Program-made: the position numbers and the translations under genes
Assembly (NCBI GenBank): GCA_902399975.1
Contig: CABOHA010000005.1
Span: forward strand, 73,608-137,607
DNA: 64,000 bases
Reading direction: 5' to 3'
Source of the DNA: Coriobacteriaceae bacterium
GTDB taxonomy: Bacteria; Actinomycetota; Coriobacteriia; Coriobacteriales; Coriobacteriaceae
Shown here: positions 7,898 through 15,817 of the stretch, piece by piece
Numbering within the stretch: position 1 is the first letter of the stretch
How the letters are laid out: every line of letters starts with the position of its first letter
The notes under the pieces: model-generated
The model's input: the letters and a program-made list of their open reading frames with translations, nothing else
Database searches by the model: none
Told to the model about the DNA's origin: nothing

Positions 7898-8017
7898 GGA
7901 AACCTCCGTGATAAGGGCGGCGCACAACGCGGGCCGCCATGAACATATGGCGCTAACTATACCCTAGTCATACAATTCAAAGACAGTTTGCAAAGAAACG
8001 CTGCAACCGGAGGAACC

Positions 8018-9031
8018 ATGGCATATCCCGTATTTGACCTACACTGCGACACCGCCGACCGCATCGGCTGGGCCACGCTCGATCTCGACCTGCGCTTTAC
8101 CGTCGGCACCGACGGTTATTTCCCCGGCGACGAAACGCATCCGCAAGATTTCGACCTCATCGAGGGTAATGCCTGCGCCATCTCGCTCGCAAAGATCGGC
8201 AATACGCCGTGGGCACAGTGCTTCGCCACGTTTGTCCCCGACGAGATTCCCACCGCCCACGCCGCGCGCTTCCAGGCGCAGATCATGGCGCACATGAGCG
8301 GCCAGGCAATGCTCAACCACGACCGCATGGTCAACGTACGCAGCGCCGCCGACATTCGCCCTGCGCTCAAGGGCGGCAAGGTCGCCTGCATCCACACCAT
8401 CGAAAACGCCACGTTCTTTGCCGAGGACCCCGCGCTGATCGAGGTGCTCAAGAGCTTGGGCGTGCTCATGTCATCACTCAGCTGGAATGCGCAGGGACCG
8501 CTCGCGAGCGGACACGATACCCACGCCGGCCTCACCGCCGCCGGCATCGAGGCGCTTACGCAGATGGAGCACGCCGGCATGGTGCTTGACGTCTCCCATC
8601 TTAACGACGAGTGCTTTGACGAGGTTGTCGCCCGCGCCACGCGCCCCTTCGTCGCCAGCCACTCCAACTCCCGTGCGGTTTGCGGCGTCAAGCGCAACCT
8701 TACCGACGACCAGTTCCGCACCATTCGCGACATGGGCGGCATCGTCGGCCTCAACTACTGCAGCGAGTTCCTTTCCAACGACGCAACCGACAAGACCGCC
8801 GCAGACGTCACCTTCGACCAGCTGGCGGCGCATATCGAGCACTGGCTCGACCTGGGCGGCGAAGATGTCATCGCGCTCGGCGGCGACTGGGACGGCGCCA
8901 CGGTGCCCGCTTTCCTCTCCGATGCCAGCATGATGCCCGAGTTCCAGAACATGCTCTCCAAGCACTTTGGCAAGACCGTGATGCAAAAGCTCTGCAGCGA
9001 CAACGCGCTTGCCTTCTTCGAGCGTTATTAG
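8018..9031 (+). CDS. Membrane dipeptidase (renal dipeptidase family M19)
   Basis: Zinc dipeptidase, 337 residues, that splits dipeptides including D-amino acid forms. Metal ligands are visible: H9 and D11 in DLHCD, a bridging Glu in IHTIENA (about residue 127), His in VASHSN and the final Asp in LGGDWDG. ATG 8018 follows CCGGAGGA by 4 bases. There is no signal peptide, so despite the family name the enzyme is cytoplasmic here and probably recycles peptides taken up by systems such as the Opp transporter encoded elsewhere in the window. It reads into a hairpin and then the metalloprotease gene. Confidence 0.9.
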   Translation: MAYPVFDLHCDTADRIGWATLDLDLRFTVGTDGYFPGDETHPQDFDLIEGNACAISLAKIGNTPWAQCFATFVPDEIPTAHAARFQAQIMAHMSGQAMLNHDRMVNVRSAADIRPALKGGKVACIHTIENATFFAEDPALIEVLKSLGVLMSSLSWNAQGPLASGHDTHAGLTAAGIEALTQMEHAGMVLDVSHLNDECFDEVVARATRPFVASHSNSRAVCGVKRNLTDDQFRTIRDMGGIVGLNYCSEFLSNDATDKTAADVTFDQLAAHIEHWLDLGGEDVIALGGDWDGATVPAFLSDASMMPEFQNMLSKHFGKTVMQKLCSDNALAFFERY

Positions 9032-9048
9032 TTTCACATCCCTTGAGC

Positions 9049-9082
9049 GGGCCGGCATGCCGAACGGTCGACATGCCGGCCC
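9049..9082. terminator. Hairpin after the dipeptidase gene
   Basis: Perfect 11-bp GC-rich inverted repeat (9049-9059 with 9072-9082) 18 bases past the dipeptidase stop. It lacks a U-run, so it is a weak terminator or mRNA-end stabiliser. It includes an ATG that could be mistaken for the start of the next gene. Confidence 0.5.
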
Positions 9083-9105
9083 GTCCCCAACCCAAAGGAC
9101 CGCTT

Positions 9106-9882
9106 TTGACGCAGCAATTTACGATTTCCGTATCTCGACCGGATGGGACGGCCTTGCCCGTCATCGTTACCAAAAAACGCGTCAAGAACTTCAACCTACG
9201 CGTCACATCGAGCGGTGAGGTCCACGCCAGCGCACCGCTCGGCGCCGGTCGCGAGCGCATCGAAGCGTTTGTGAAGCGCAACAGCGCCTGGATTATCGGC
9301 CGACTTGCCCAGCGCGAGCAACGTCAGGCAACGGCGCGAGAGCCGCTCAGCCCATCGTCCATCATTGCACTTTGGGGCAAGCCCATCACGGTACAGGACG
9401 CACTCGATCACAACTTTGCATCGCCCGCACCGCGACCCAAGCAGGCCACCTTCGCAAGTTTTATGGGTACCGACGAATCGGACGAAAGCCCACAGGCCAA
9501 GCGGCGCGCAATCCTCGACGGCCTAACGTCCGACGAGCTCCAAGCCCACATCGACCAGCTCTACGCGTCCGAGGTCACCGCAGCGCTACGCGACATCGTG
9601 CACGCGTACGAAATCGCAATGGGCGTCACCGTGGCCCGCGTCTCCGTGCGCAGCATGAAAACGCGTTGGGGCTCCTGCACACCCAAAACCGGCGCCATTC
9701 GTATCGCGCGCGAGCTCGCCGCCTACCCTGTCGAATGCCTCGACATGGTTGTCGCCCACGAGCTCGTCCACTTGCTCGAGCCAAGCCACAATCAGCGGTT
9801 TCACGCCCTGCTCGACACGTACTGCCCCAACAATAGGGCTCTGTCGCAGCGGCTCAAAAAACCGCCTGCCAACGAGCTGTAG
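9106..9882 (+). CDS. YgjP-type zinc metallopeptidase (DUF45, M48-like)
   Basis: 258-residue predicted metallopeptidase. The zinc motif HELVHLLEPSHNQRFH in the C-terminal third gives HExxH plus the downstream H that are usual in YgjP/WLM-like proteins, preceded by the conserved MKTRWGSCTPKTGAIRI block. The N-terminus has the KRVKNFNLRVTSSG strand pattern of the family. A linker of about 60 residues (residues 75-140) is unusual and low in conservation. TTG 9106 is chosen as start because AAAGGA lies 6 bases before it; the ATG at 9073 sits inside a hairpin and has no ribosome site. The cellular substrate of this family is unknown. Confidence 0.82.
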   Translation: MTQQFTISVSRPDGTALPVIVTKKRVKNFNLRVTSSGEVHASAPLGAGRERIEAFVKRNSAWIIGRLAQREQRQATAREPLSPSSIIALWGKPITVQDALDHNFASPAPRPKQATFASFMGTDESDESPQAKRRAILDGLTSDELQAHIDQLYASEVTAALRDIVHAYEIAMGVTVARVSVRSMKTRWGSCTPKTGAIRIARELAAYPVECLDMVVAHELVHLLEPSHNQRFHALLDTYCPNNRALSQRLKKPPANEL

Positions 9883-9888
9883 GGCCGG

Positions 9889-10374
9889 TTAGCGCACGCG
9901 CTCGATCTCGACACCGCAGCTTGCCAGGGGAAGTCCGACGGGCGCCCAAGGCTTATCGAACTTAACACGCACGCCAAGCAGCAAGGGGTAACGACGTAGC
10001 AGCATCTGGGCCACACCCTCGGCTGCAGCCTCGATGAGCTTAAACGTATGCTCGCGCAGATAGCCATCGACATCGTGGCACACCGAGCCGTAGTCAATCG
10101 AGGCGTCCAGGTTATCGTGCTCCCCCGCTGCACGCAGGTCGGCATAGAGCACCAGGGACACGATGAACTTCTGGCCCAGCGCGTTCTCCTCGGGATACAC
10201 GCCATGGTTGGCAAAAACCTCAAGGCCGTCAATGACAATACGATCGGCATGGCGCAAATCGTCATAGCTCACGTGAGGCACCGCCGTTGCGGTGGATATT
10301 TCACCCCTTCCACGGCGGGCGAGCTCGGCGCCTTCGGTCTTGGTTGCATTCTCGGGCAGTTTCTTGTTACTCAA
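9889..10374 (-). CDS. folB: Dihydroneopterin aldolase
   Basis: Converts 7,8-dihydroneopterin to 6-hydroxymethyl-dihydropterin in folate synthesis. The FolB fold begins at about residue 43 (DRIVIDGLEVFANHGVYPEE), with the active-site Glu in YPEEN and Tyr in SIDYGSV; the end KFDKPWAPVGLPLASCGVEIER carries the conserved Lys-Pro. Most FolB proteins have about 120 residues; this frame gives 161 because it uses TTG 10374, supported by AAGGAG 9 bases upstream, and adds a polar 40-residue N-terminal tail. It is the last gene of a folE-HD-folB set; the folP and folK steps are not in this window. Confidence 0.85.
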   Translation of the reverse strand: MSNKKLPENATKTEGAELARRGRGEISTATAVPHVSYDDLRHADRIVIDGLEVFANHGVYPEENALGQKFIVSLVLYADLRAAGEHDNLDASIDYGSVCHDVDGYLREHTFKLIEAAAEGVAQMLLRRYPLLLGVRVKFDKPWAPVGLPLASCGVEIERVR

Positions 10375-10417
10375 CGCGATCGTCTCCTTCGTTTAGAACC
10401 CCGACCGCGCAAACTAA

Positions 10418-10999
10418 CTACACGCGAATCGACAGGTTCTTTTTATCATCGCTCCAGTTGCAAGCGTTGCGCGCGGGGCATGCAAAGCAGGCACGCGACG
10501 CTTTGTCGGCTGCATAGAGCAGACGCTCAGGCGGTTGGCTGTTCACGCGCAGCTTTCGATGGCCCAGAATGGCCGTCTTAATGGCTGCGGCATCGGCCGG
10601 CTCAAACGCCACGTCATCGGGCATGCCGCCGAGAATCGCATCAGCGACGCGTTCGCTTGCAACATCATGGGATATACCCGATTCATACTGTTCATCTTTG
10701 CCGATATCGTGAAGAAGTGCCGTGGCGTAGATGACCTCGCGGTCAAATTCGAGCTGTTCCTCGAGATTCTTGATCCACATAATGCGAGCGACATCGAGCA
10801 GATGGTCAATACCGTGGCGGCAGAAGATGCGCCCCGATTCCAACTGTACGATGTTGCCCAGGTGCCGCCGGAACAGCCCGTTGGCACAAATGTAATCAAT
10901 GCGGGGCATGGCACCAAAGGGGGCCAGGCCCGAAGCCATAAAGCCGCGACGCGACGTCCCCTCATCGGTCTTCGATGTAAAGTCGTTGACGACTCTCAT
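10418..10999 (-). CDS. HD-domain phosphohydrolase with C-terminal Cys cluster, in folate operon
   Basis: 193-residue protein with a full HD metal site: His in CRHGIDHLL, the HD pair in ALLHDIGK and a further His-Asp in ISHDVAS. The C-terminus carries a tight Cys cluster, CFACPARNAC (CxxCx5C), followed by NWSDDKKN, which could bind zinc or an iron-sulfur cluster. It begins 2 bases after the folE stop and is followed after 43 bases by folB. FolE makes dihydroneopterin triphosphate while FolB needs dihydroneopterin, so a phosphatase is required between them; an HD phosphohydrolase encoded in exactly that place may do it. The family is known, its substrate here is inference. Confidence 0.75.
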   Translation of the reverse strand: MRVVNDFTSKTDEGTSRRGFMASGLAPFGAMPRIDYICANGLFRRHLGNIVQLESGRIFCRHGIDHLLDVARIMWIKNLEEQLEFDREVIYATALLHDIGKDEQYESGISHDVASERVADAILGGMPDDVAFEPADAAAIKTAILGHRKLRVNSQPPERLLYAADKASRACFACPARNACNWSDDKKNLSIRV

Positions 11000-11001
11000 G
11001 G

Positions 11002-11559
11002 TTAGCGGCCCAGCATCCTAAAGAAACGCTCCTCGAGCGCGGGATCGGTCTCAAAGACGCCGCGGCGAGCAAGCGTCACGGTCTTGGTGCCGGGCTTTTG
11101 CACGCCACGCATCGTCATGCACATATGCTCGGCCTCCATCAACACAATCGCTCCCTGGGGAGCGAGATAATCCATGAGGGCATCGGCAACCTGTGCGCAC
11201 AGTTGCTCCTGCAGCTGAAGACGGCGGGCATAAACCTCAACCGTGCGGGCGAGCTTGGAAAGCCCAGCCACCCGACCGTTAGGGATATAACCAATGGCGG
11301 CCTTGCCATAAAACGGCAGCAGATGATGTTCGCACAGCGAGTAGAACGTGATGTCGCGCTCGATAACCAAATCGTTCGAAGCGACGGCAAAGGTTTTGGA
11401 CAGGTGCTCCTCGGCACTCTGGTCCATACCGCCGGCAATCTCGCCATACATACGGGCAACGCGCGCCGGGGTCTCCAGCAGGCCCTCACGAGCTGGATCC
11501 TCGCCTATGCCCTCAAGCAACAGCTCAATGGCGGCCTCGACTTTTTCCTGATCGACCAT
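11002..11559 (-). CDS. folE: GTP cyclohydrolase I
   Basis: Makes 7,8-dihydroneopterin triphosphate from GTP, the first step of folate synthesis. The 185-residue protein is of normal length and has the zinc ligands in [13 protein letters not shown] and [13 protein letters not shown], plus the GTP-binding signature around [23 protein letters not shown] 11559 lies 5 bases after GTGAGG. It leads the folE-HD-folB run on the minus strand, and nrdG ends 66 bases upstream of it, so readthrough from the nrdDG transcript is possible. Confidence 0.96.
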   Translation of the reverse strand: MVDQEKVEAAIELLLEGIGEDPAREGLLETPARVARMYGEIAGGMDQSAEEHLSKTFAVASNDLVIERDITFYSLCEHHLLPFYGKAAIGYIPNGRVAGLSKLARTVEVYARRLQLQEQLCAQVADALMDYLAPQGAIVLMEAEHMCMTMRGVQKPGTKTVTLARRGVFETDPALEERFFRMLGR

Positions 11560-11625
11560 CTGGGCCTCACTTTTCCGATTTCACGTTCGCGCTATGGTAC
11601 CACGCCCTTCGGCATCGACCACAAG

Positions 11626-12207
11626 CTACATAGTATGGGTCGAATAGACCGGATCATCACGCCAAAGTTCAACCGCATCACAAAGCGCAACGCCCTCACG
11701 CTCAGCACGGGCGCGCGTAGCGTTCATATCGATCACGCGCTGGTTACTCGAGCCCCTAAAACGCAATGAGATATCATACAGATCCTGAACAAACGGGCCA
11801 TCCACCAACATGTCGAGACAGGCAAGGATACGGTCCGTGACCTCGGTATGGTGGCGGCCTCCCGGCATAAGCTCCTCGAGCACATCGCCGGTGAAGCACC
11901 AAATAGTCTTCCCCGACCCCGCTGGATAGGCCGCGCGAACACGCTCGACAAAATCAACGAGTCCCGCTTGATTCTCGGGCTCCATAGGCTCGCCGCCCAG
12001 AATCGTCAGGCCGTCAATAAAGGGATGATCGAGGCTCTCGATAATCTTGTCCTCGACGGCACGATCAAACGGCTCGCCCGCGGCAAAGTCCCACGCGACG
12101 GAGTTAAAGCAATTCTTGCAGCCACGACGGCACCCGCTCACAAACAGAGAAGTGCGGACGCCTTCTCCATCAGCAATGTCGAAATACTTAATGTTCGCGT
12201 AGTTCAT
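11626..12207 (-). CDS. nrdG: Anaerobic ribonucleotide reductase activating protein
   Basis: Radical SAM enzyme that installs the glycyl radical on NrdD. The 193-residue protein carries CRRGCKNCFN (CxxxCxxC, about residues 27-34) for the 4Fe-4S cluster and a GGEPM motif for SAM. Start chosen at ATG 12207 (MNYANIKYFDIADGEGVR, the standard NrdG start), 6 bases after GGGAGAG; the frame is open for another 52 codons upstream but that part is palindromic intergenic DNA. It lies 426 bases after nrdD on the same strand, a long gap for this pair, filled by two large inverted repeats. Confidence 0.94.
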   Translation of the reverse strand: MNYANIKYFDIADGEGVRTSLFVSGCRRGCKNCFNSVAWDFAAGEPFDRAVEDKIIESLDHPFIDGLTILGGEPMEPENQAGLVDFVERVRAAYPAGSGKTIWCFTGDVLEELMPGGRHHTEVTDRILACLDMLVDGPFVQDLYDISLRFRGSSNQRVIDMNATRARAEREGVALCDAVELWRDDPVYSTHTM

Positions 12208-12222
12208 AGGTAACTCTCCCGG

Positions 12223-12306
12223 GAGGCCGGGGCATATCATCCCGTCCTCAAACATTCTCGGCCTGCGGCCTGCGAAACTGCGGGCGGGACGATATGTCCC
12301 GGCCTC
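12223..12306. repeat. Nested palindrome B
   Basis: Left arm 12223-12247 and right arm 12282-12306 pair over 25 bases with three G-U type differences and no other mismatch, when read as RNA. The 34-base loop holds a small GGCC-TGC-GGCC stem near 12260. The arm starts just 16 bases upstream of nrdG, so folding would put a strong stem directly in front of its ribosome site. Confidence 0.7.
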
Positions 12307-12484
12307 ATGCAAAGGGTAACTCAATGAACGAAGCGAACATCGAGTATAGGGTTCGAGGTCCAATAAAAACTGGGTTGCGGCTCAACCGCCATCGCAAGTA
12401 AATCGCAGCTGCAGCTCGAATTATTTCCGCTAAGAACTTCGAGTAGTGAGCAGACCGCATGCTGCATCTCAGCTACATCAACTT

Positions 12485-12622
12485 GGCCGCCCCGTAGCGA
12501 GGCCCCGGACCTTTGCTCGATATGAGTTCCGCACGAACAGGAGGCGCCAGTGGCGCCTCCGTCGTGAGCCAGGACTGTCCGAAATAGCGAGTAAAGGTCC
12601 GGGGCCTCGCTACGGGGCGGCC
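12485..12622. repeat. Nested palindrome A (35-bp arms with inner hairpin)
   Basis: Arms of 35 bases (12485-12519 and 12588-12622) match at 34 of 35 positions in inverted orientation. Inside is a second perfect 9-bp stem with a 3-base loop (12540-12548 with 12552-12560), extended by CACGA/TCGTG (12532-12536, 12562-12566). The element ends 11 bases past the nrdD stop. The two-level layout is like a REP/BIME-type or non-autonomous transposon-derived element rather than a plain terminator; no U-run follows. Confidence 0.75.
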
Positions 12623-12633
12623 TGGGATGACTA

Positions 12634-14856
12634 TTAGAGATGCAGCACGCGGTCGCGGATCTCCTCGGTTCGACCCTGGTTCCAGAACTGGGTACCGATG
12701 TAGCCGCACGTACGACGAGCGACGTTCATCTTCTCCTGGTCGCGGTTGCCGCAGTTGGGGCACTCCCACACCAGCTTGCCATCGTCCTCGACAATGCGGA
12801 TCTCGCCATCGTAGCCGCACACCTGGCAGTAGTCGCTCTTGGTGTTGAGCTCGGCGTACATGATGTTGTCGTAGATGTACTGCATCACGCGGATGACAGC
12901 CTTGAGGTTGTCCTGCATGTTGGGAACCTCGACGTAGGAGATGGCACCGCCCGGCGAAAGCTGCTGGAACATGCCCTCGAACTTGAGCTTGTCGAATGCG
13001 TCGATCTCCTCGGACACGTGGACGTGGTAGCTGTTGGTGATGTAGCCCTTGTCCGTCACGCCCGGGATGATGCCAAAACGACGCTGCAGGCACTTGGCGA
13101 ACTTGTAGGTCGTCGACTCCAACGGCGTACCGTACAGCGAGAAATCGATATCACTTTCGGCCTTCCACTCCGCGCACCTGTCGTTCATGCGCTGCATGAC
13201 GGCCATGGCGAACGGCGTGCCCTCCTTCTCGGTGTGGCTGTGACCCGTCATGTACTTGACGCACTCATACAGGCCGGCATAGCCCAGGCTGATGGTGGAA
13301 TAGCCGCCCACGAGCAGCTTGTCGATCGTCTCGCCCTTCTTCAGACGCGCCAGGGCGCCGTACTGCCAAAGAATCGGCGCGGCATCCGAAAGCGTGCCCA
13401 TCAGGCGCTCATGACGGCACAGCAGGGCACGATGGCACAGCTCAAGGCGCTCGTCGAAGATCTTCCAGAACTTATCCATGTCCTGATGCGAGCTCAGCGC
13501 GACATCGGGCAGGTTGATGGTCACAACACCCTGGTTAAAGCGACCGTAGTACTTAGGCTTGGTCGGGTCATAGTTCAGCGCGTTGGCGACATTGTTAAAG
13601 CCGTTGCCCGAACGGTCGGGCGTCAGGAAACTGCGGCAACCCATGCAGGTGTAGCAATCGCCGTTGCCGGCAGTCTCGCCCTTAGACAGCTTAAGCTCGC
13701 GCATCTTCTTCTCGGAGATGTAGTCGGGCACCATGCGCTTGGCGGTGCACTTGGCGGCGAGCTTGGTCAGATAGAAGTACGGCGAATCCTCGCGAATGTT
13801 ATCGTCCTCGAGCACGTAGATGAGCTTGGGGAATGCCGGGGTGATCCACACGCCGGCTTCGTTCTTAACGCCCTCATAGCGCTGACGAAGCGTCTCCTCC
13901 ACAATCATGGCAAGGTCGTGCTTCTCCTGGGGCGTACGGGCCTCATTGAGATACATAAAGACCGTCACGAACGGCGCCTGGCCATTCGTGGTCATAAGGG
14001 TCACGACCTGATACTGAATCGTCTGGACGCCGCGACGGATCTCGTCACGCAGGCGGTCCTCAACAACCTCGCGGACCTTTTCGGGAGATGCGGAAACGCC
14101 GAGCTCCTCGAGCTCGCGGGCGACCTCGCCGCGAATCTTCTGACGGCTCACCTCGACGAACGGGGCAAGATGGGTCAGCGAAATCGACTGGCCACCGTAC
14201 TGGGAGGAAGCAACCTGGGCGATGATCTGCGTCGCGATGTTGCAAGCCGTCGAGAAGCTGTGCGGCTTCTCAATCAGCGTACCCGAGATAACAGTACCGT
14301 TCTGGAGCATATCCTCCAGGTTCACCAGGTCGCAGTTATGCATGTGCTGGGCAAAGTAGTCCGAATCATGGAAGTGGATCAGGCCCTCATTGTGAGCATC
14401 CACGATCTCCTGGGGCAGCAGCACACGCTGAGTCAGGTCCTTGGAAATCTCGCCGGCCATGTAGTCACGCTGAACGGAATTGACGGTCGGGTTCTTGTTG
14501 GAGTTCTCCTGCTTGACCTCTTCGTTGTTGCACTCGATGAGCGACAGAATCTTGTCGTCGGTCGTGTTCTTCTGGCGCTTCAGGCTCTGAACATAGCGAT
14601 AGATGATGTAATGGCGAGCGACCTCGTAGCAGTCGAGACGCATGATCTCGTCCTCGACTAGATCCTGAATCTCCTCGACCGACACGGTGTGGCCCGCGTT
14701 CTCGCATGCCTCGGCGACGTTTTGTGCCGCGTAAACCACCTGGCGGTCGGTAAGACGAGAGCTCTCCTCGACCTCCAAGTTTGCGGCGCGGATGGCATTG
14801 ACGATCTTATCGATGTCAAAGACAACCTCGGTGCCGCTGCGCTTGATGATCTTCAT
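12634..14856 (-). CDS. nrdD: Anaerobic ribonucleoside-triphosphate reductase
   Basis: Glycyl-radical enzyme reducing NTPs to dNTPs without oxygen, 740 residues. An ATP-cone is at residues 1-95 (MKIIKRSGTEVVFDIDKI), the catalytic barrel follows, then a zinc ribbon near the end (CQVCGYDG, ECPNCG) and the glycyl radical site RTCGYIG about 25 residues from the C-terminus. ATG 14856 is preferred to an ATG 30 bases upstream because AAAGAGG lies 7 bases before it and the protein then starts as the family does. An NrdR-box-like palindrome lies 257 bases upstream. nrdG follows after a 426-base gap. Confidence 0.96.
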   Translation of the reverse strand: MKIIKRSGTEVVFDIDKIVNAIRAANLEVEESSRLTDRQVVYAAQNVAEACENAGHTVSVEEIQDLVEDEIMRLDCYEVARHYIIYRYVQSLKRQKNTTDDKILSLIECNNEEVKQENSNKNPTVNSVQRDYMAGEISKDLTQRVLLPQEIVDAHNEGLIHFHDSDYFAQHMHNCDLVNLEDMLQNGTVISGTLIEKPHSFSTACNIATQIIAQVASSQYGGQSISLTHLAPFVEVSRQKIRGEVARELEELGVSASPEKVREVVEDRLRDEIRRGVQTIQYQVVTLMTTNGQAPFVTVFMYLNEARTPQEKHDLAMIVEETLRQRYEGVKNEAGVWITPAFPKLIYVLEDDNIREDSPYFYLTKLAAKCTAKRMVPDYISEKKMRELKLSKGETAGNGDCYTCMGCRSFLTPDRSGNGFNNVANALNYDPTKPKYYGRFNQGVVTINLPDVALSSHQDMDKFWKIFDERLELCHRALLCRHERLMGTLSDAAPILWQYGALARLKKGETIDKLLVGGYSTISLGYAGLYECVKYMTGHSHTEKEGTPFAMAVMQRMNDRCAEWKAESDIDFSLYGTPLESTTYKFAKCLQRRFGIIPGVTDKGYITNSYHVHVSEEIDAFDKLKFEGMFQQLSPGGAISYVEVPNMQDNLKAVIRVMQYIYDNIMYAELNTKSDYCQVCGYDGEIRIVEDDGKLVWECPNCGNRDQEKMNVARRTCGYIGTQFWNQGRTEEIRDRVLHL

Positions 14857-15112
14857 CCTCTTGCCTCTTTCGCGTCGTAGTCTCATTGCGCTTCAGAGCC
14901 AAACGATGCCCGGCAGGGCTTGCCCCGTCTTGCGGCGCCGTCGCGCAATCTGTGTTCTCGATAAACCATAAGCCTCAATGCGGACACTCCCAGGAGCCGA
15001 TCAAGCGGCTCAAGGACACGTTCAAAAGAGGCAGTTAAGGTCTTCGTTCTCTGTCCGCCATCTATCATACGACAAAGAGGCATCTATATCCTGTATTCTT
15101 TTTTTAGGTTAA

Positions 15113-15128
15113 ACACAACATATAGTGT
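15113..15128. promoter_or_regulatory. NrdR box upstream of nrdD
   Basis: ACACAACATATAGTGT is a near-perfect 16-base palindrome and matches the NrdR consensus (acaCwATATaTwGtgt) at nearly all positions. NrdR is the general repressor of ribonucleotide reductase genes in bacteria. A second, weak copy may lie about 33 bases downstream (15080-15095), the distance usual for paired NrdR boxes. It belongs to nrdD by position. Confidence 0.7.
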
Positions 15129-15480
15129 TTCAGCAGGTCAAAGCAATTGGTCATTTTGCAGACGCATTAAAAATGAGGGGTTCTTGGCAAGTCGGTAAAA
15201 CGTTACCAGCACGGCTACCTGCATGGCAGTTATAAAACCCCCTTAGTCAAGCCGCTGACAAATCCTACCAAAACCAAGCCGCTCGCGCCAAAAGAATCCA
15301 AAAGATTATGCTTGACCAACATGTTGCGGTCGTGCCTTGCCGAGCCTCATGCAACCGCGGCACGAATCCTTGAAAGATATGTGTATGCAAACGGAGAAGA
15401 TGAGAGTTTCCTCGGATGACTGCTGAGAAGCATCCCGGAAGATCAAAAACTCGAAATTTGGTGACGTATTTGGCGACCAA

Positions 15481-15514
15481 AACAAAACAGCTCAGGGGCT
15501 AAGCCTCTGAGCTG
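15481..15514 (-). terminator. Terminator after tRNA-Val
   Basis: Stem of 8 bp (15488-15495 with 15507-15514) extended by a few inner pairs; on the minus strand it is followed by a U-rich run made from AAAACAAAA-type sequence at 15479-15487. Confidence 0.8.
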
Positions 15515-15522
15515 CGAACATT

Positions 15523-15597
15523 TGGTGGGCGTTAGAAGATTTGAACTTCTGACCTCTTCCGTGTCAGGGAAGCGCTCTCCCCCTGAGCTAAACGCCC
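15523..15597 (-). tRNA. tRNA-Val (GAC)
   Basis: Full cloverleaf on the minus strand: acceptor GGGCGTT/AACGCCC, D arm TTTAGCTCAGGGGGAGAGC, anticodon loop CTGACAC giving anticodon GAC, T arm with GTTCAAATC. CCA is encoded. 75 bases including CCA. Confidence 0.95.
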
Positions 15598-15600
15598 AAA

Positions 15601-15676
15601 TGGAGCGGACAACGGGGCTCGAACCCGCGACCCCAACCTTGGCAAGGTTGTGCTCTACCAACTGAGCCATGTCCGC
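15601..15676 (-). tRNA. tRNA-Gly (GCC), copy 1
   Basis: Acceptor GCGGACA/TGTCCGC, anticodon loop CTTGCCA with anticodon GCC, GGTTCGAACC T arm, CCA encoded; 76 bases. Identical in sequence to the copies at 18074-18149 and 18300-18375. It lies 3 bases upstream of tRNA-Val on the same strand and is probably processed from one transcript with it. Confidence 0.96.
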
Positions 15677-15817
15677 TTACGAGGATTAATCTTACGTGAT
15701 GCCCGCATCCTATGCAAGAACTTTTTTTGAAAAGTTTCGCGACGCCCTCGCGAGCCTCATGAAGGCATCAGACACCACGGAAGGCGCAGACAAACGCAAA
15801 CTCGCCGCAAGAGGCCC

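Larger units (their letters stand above)
12208..12633. other. nrdD-nrdG gap holding two nested palindromes
   Basis: 426 bases without a gene. They contain inverted-repeat elements at 12223-12306 and 12485-12622, described separately, and about 180 bases between them in which I see nothing. The gap is inside what would normally be an operon. Confidence 0.7.
14857..15522. other. Long intergenic stretch upstream of nrdD
   Basis: 666 bases. From left to right it holds the nrdD leader (about 250 bases, with a possible but unsupported 66-codon frame at 14883-15083, minus strand), an NrdR-like box at 15113-15128, a LacI-operator-like dyad at 15194-15207 (GGTAA-AACG-TTACC), a stop-free plus-strand run at about 15172-15420 that has no start and no recognised product, and the tRNA-Val terminator. 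I see no confident gene or RNA here. Confidence 0.6.

Noticed and set aside
12640..14661. 673-codon open frame on the plus strand opposite nrdD
   Set aside because: Exact antisense shadow of nrdD; composition is Val/Leu/Ala/Gly/Arg-rich as expected for antisense of high-GC genes, and no domain is recognisable.
14883..15083. 66-codon minus-strand frame upstream of nrdD
   Set aside because: Weak ribosome site at best, lies in the likely promoter/leader, no recognisable protein. Kept only as a note in the intergenic entry.
15130..15480. tmRNA, RNase P RNA or 6S RNA in the long gap near tRNA-Val
   Set aside because: No CCA end with matching acceptor stem, no P4-type conserved segments and no 6S-like long hairpin.
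15443..15670. 75-codon minus-strand frame
   Set aside because: Also translates tRNA-Gly and tRNA-Val; not a protein gene.
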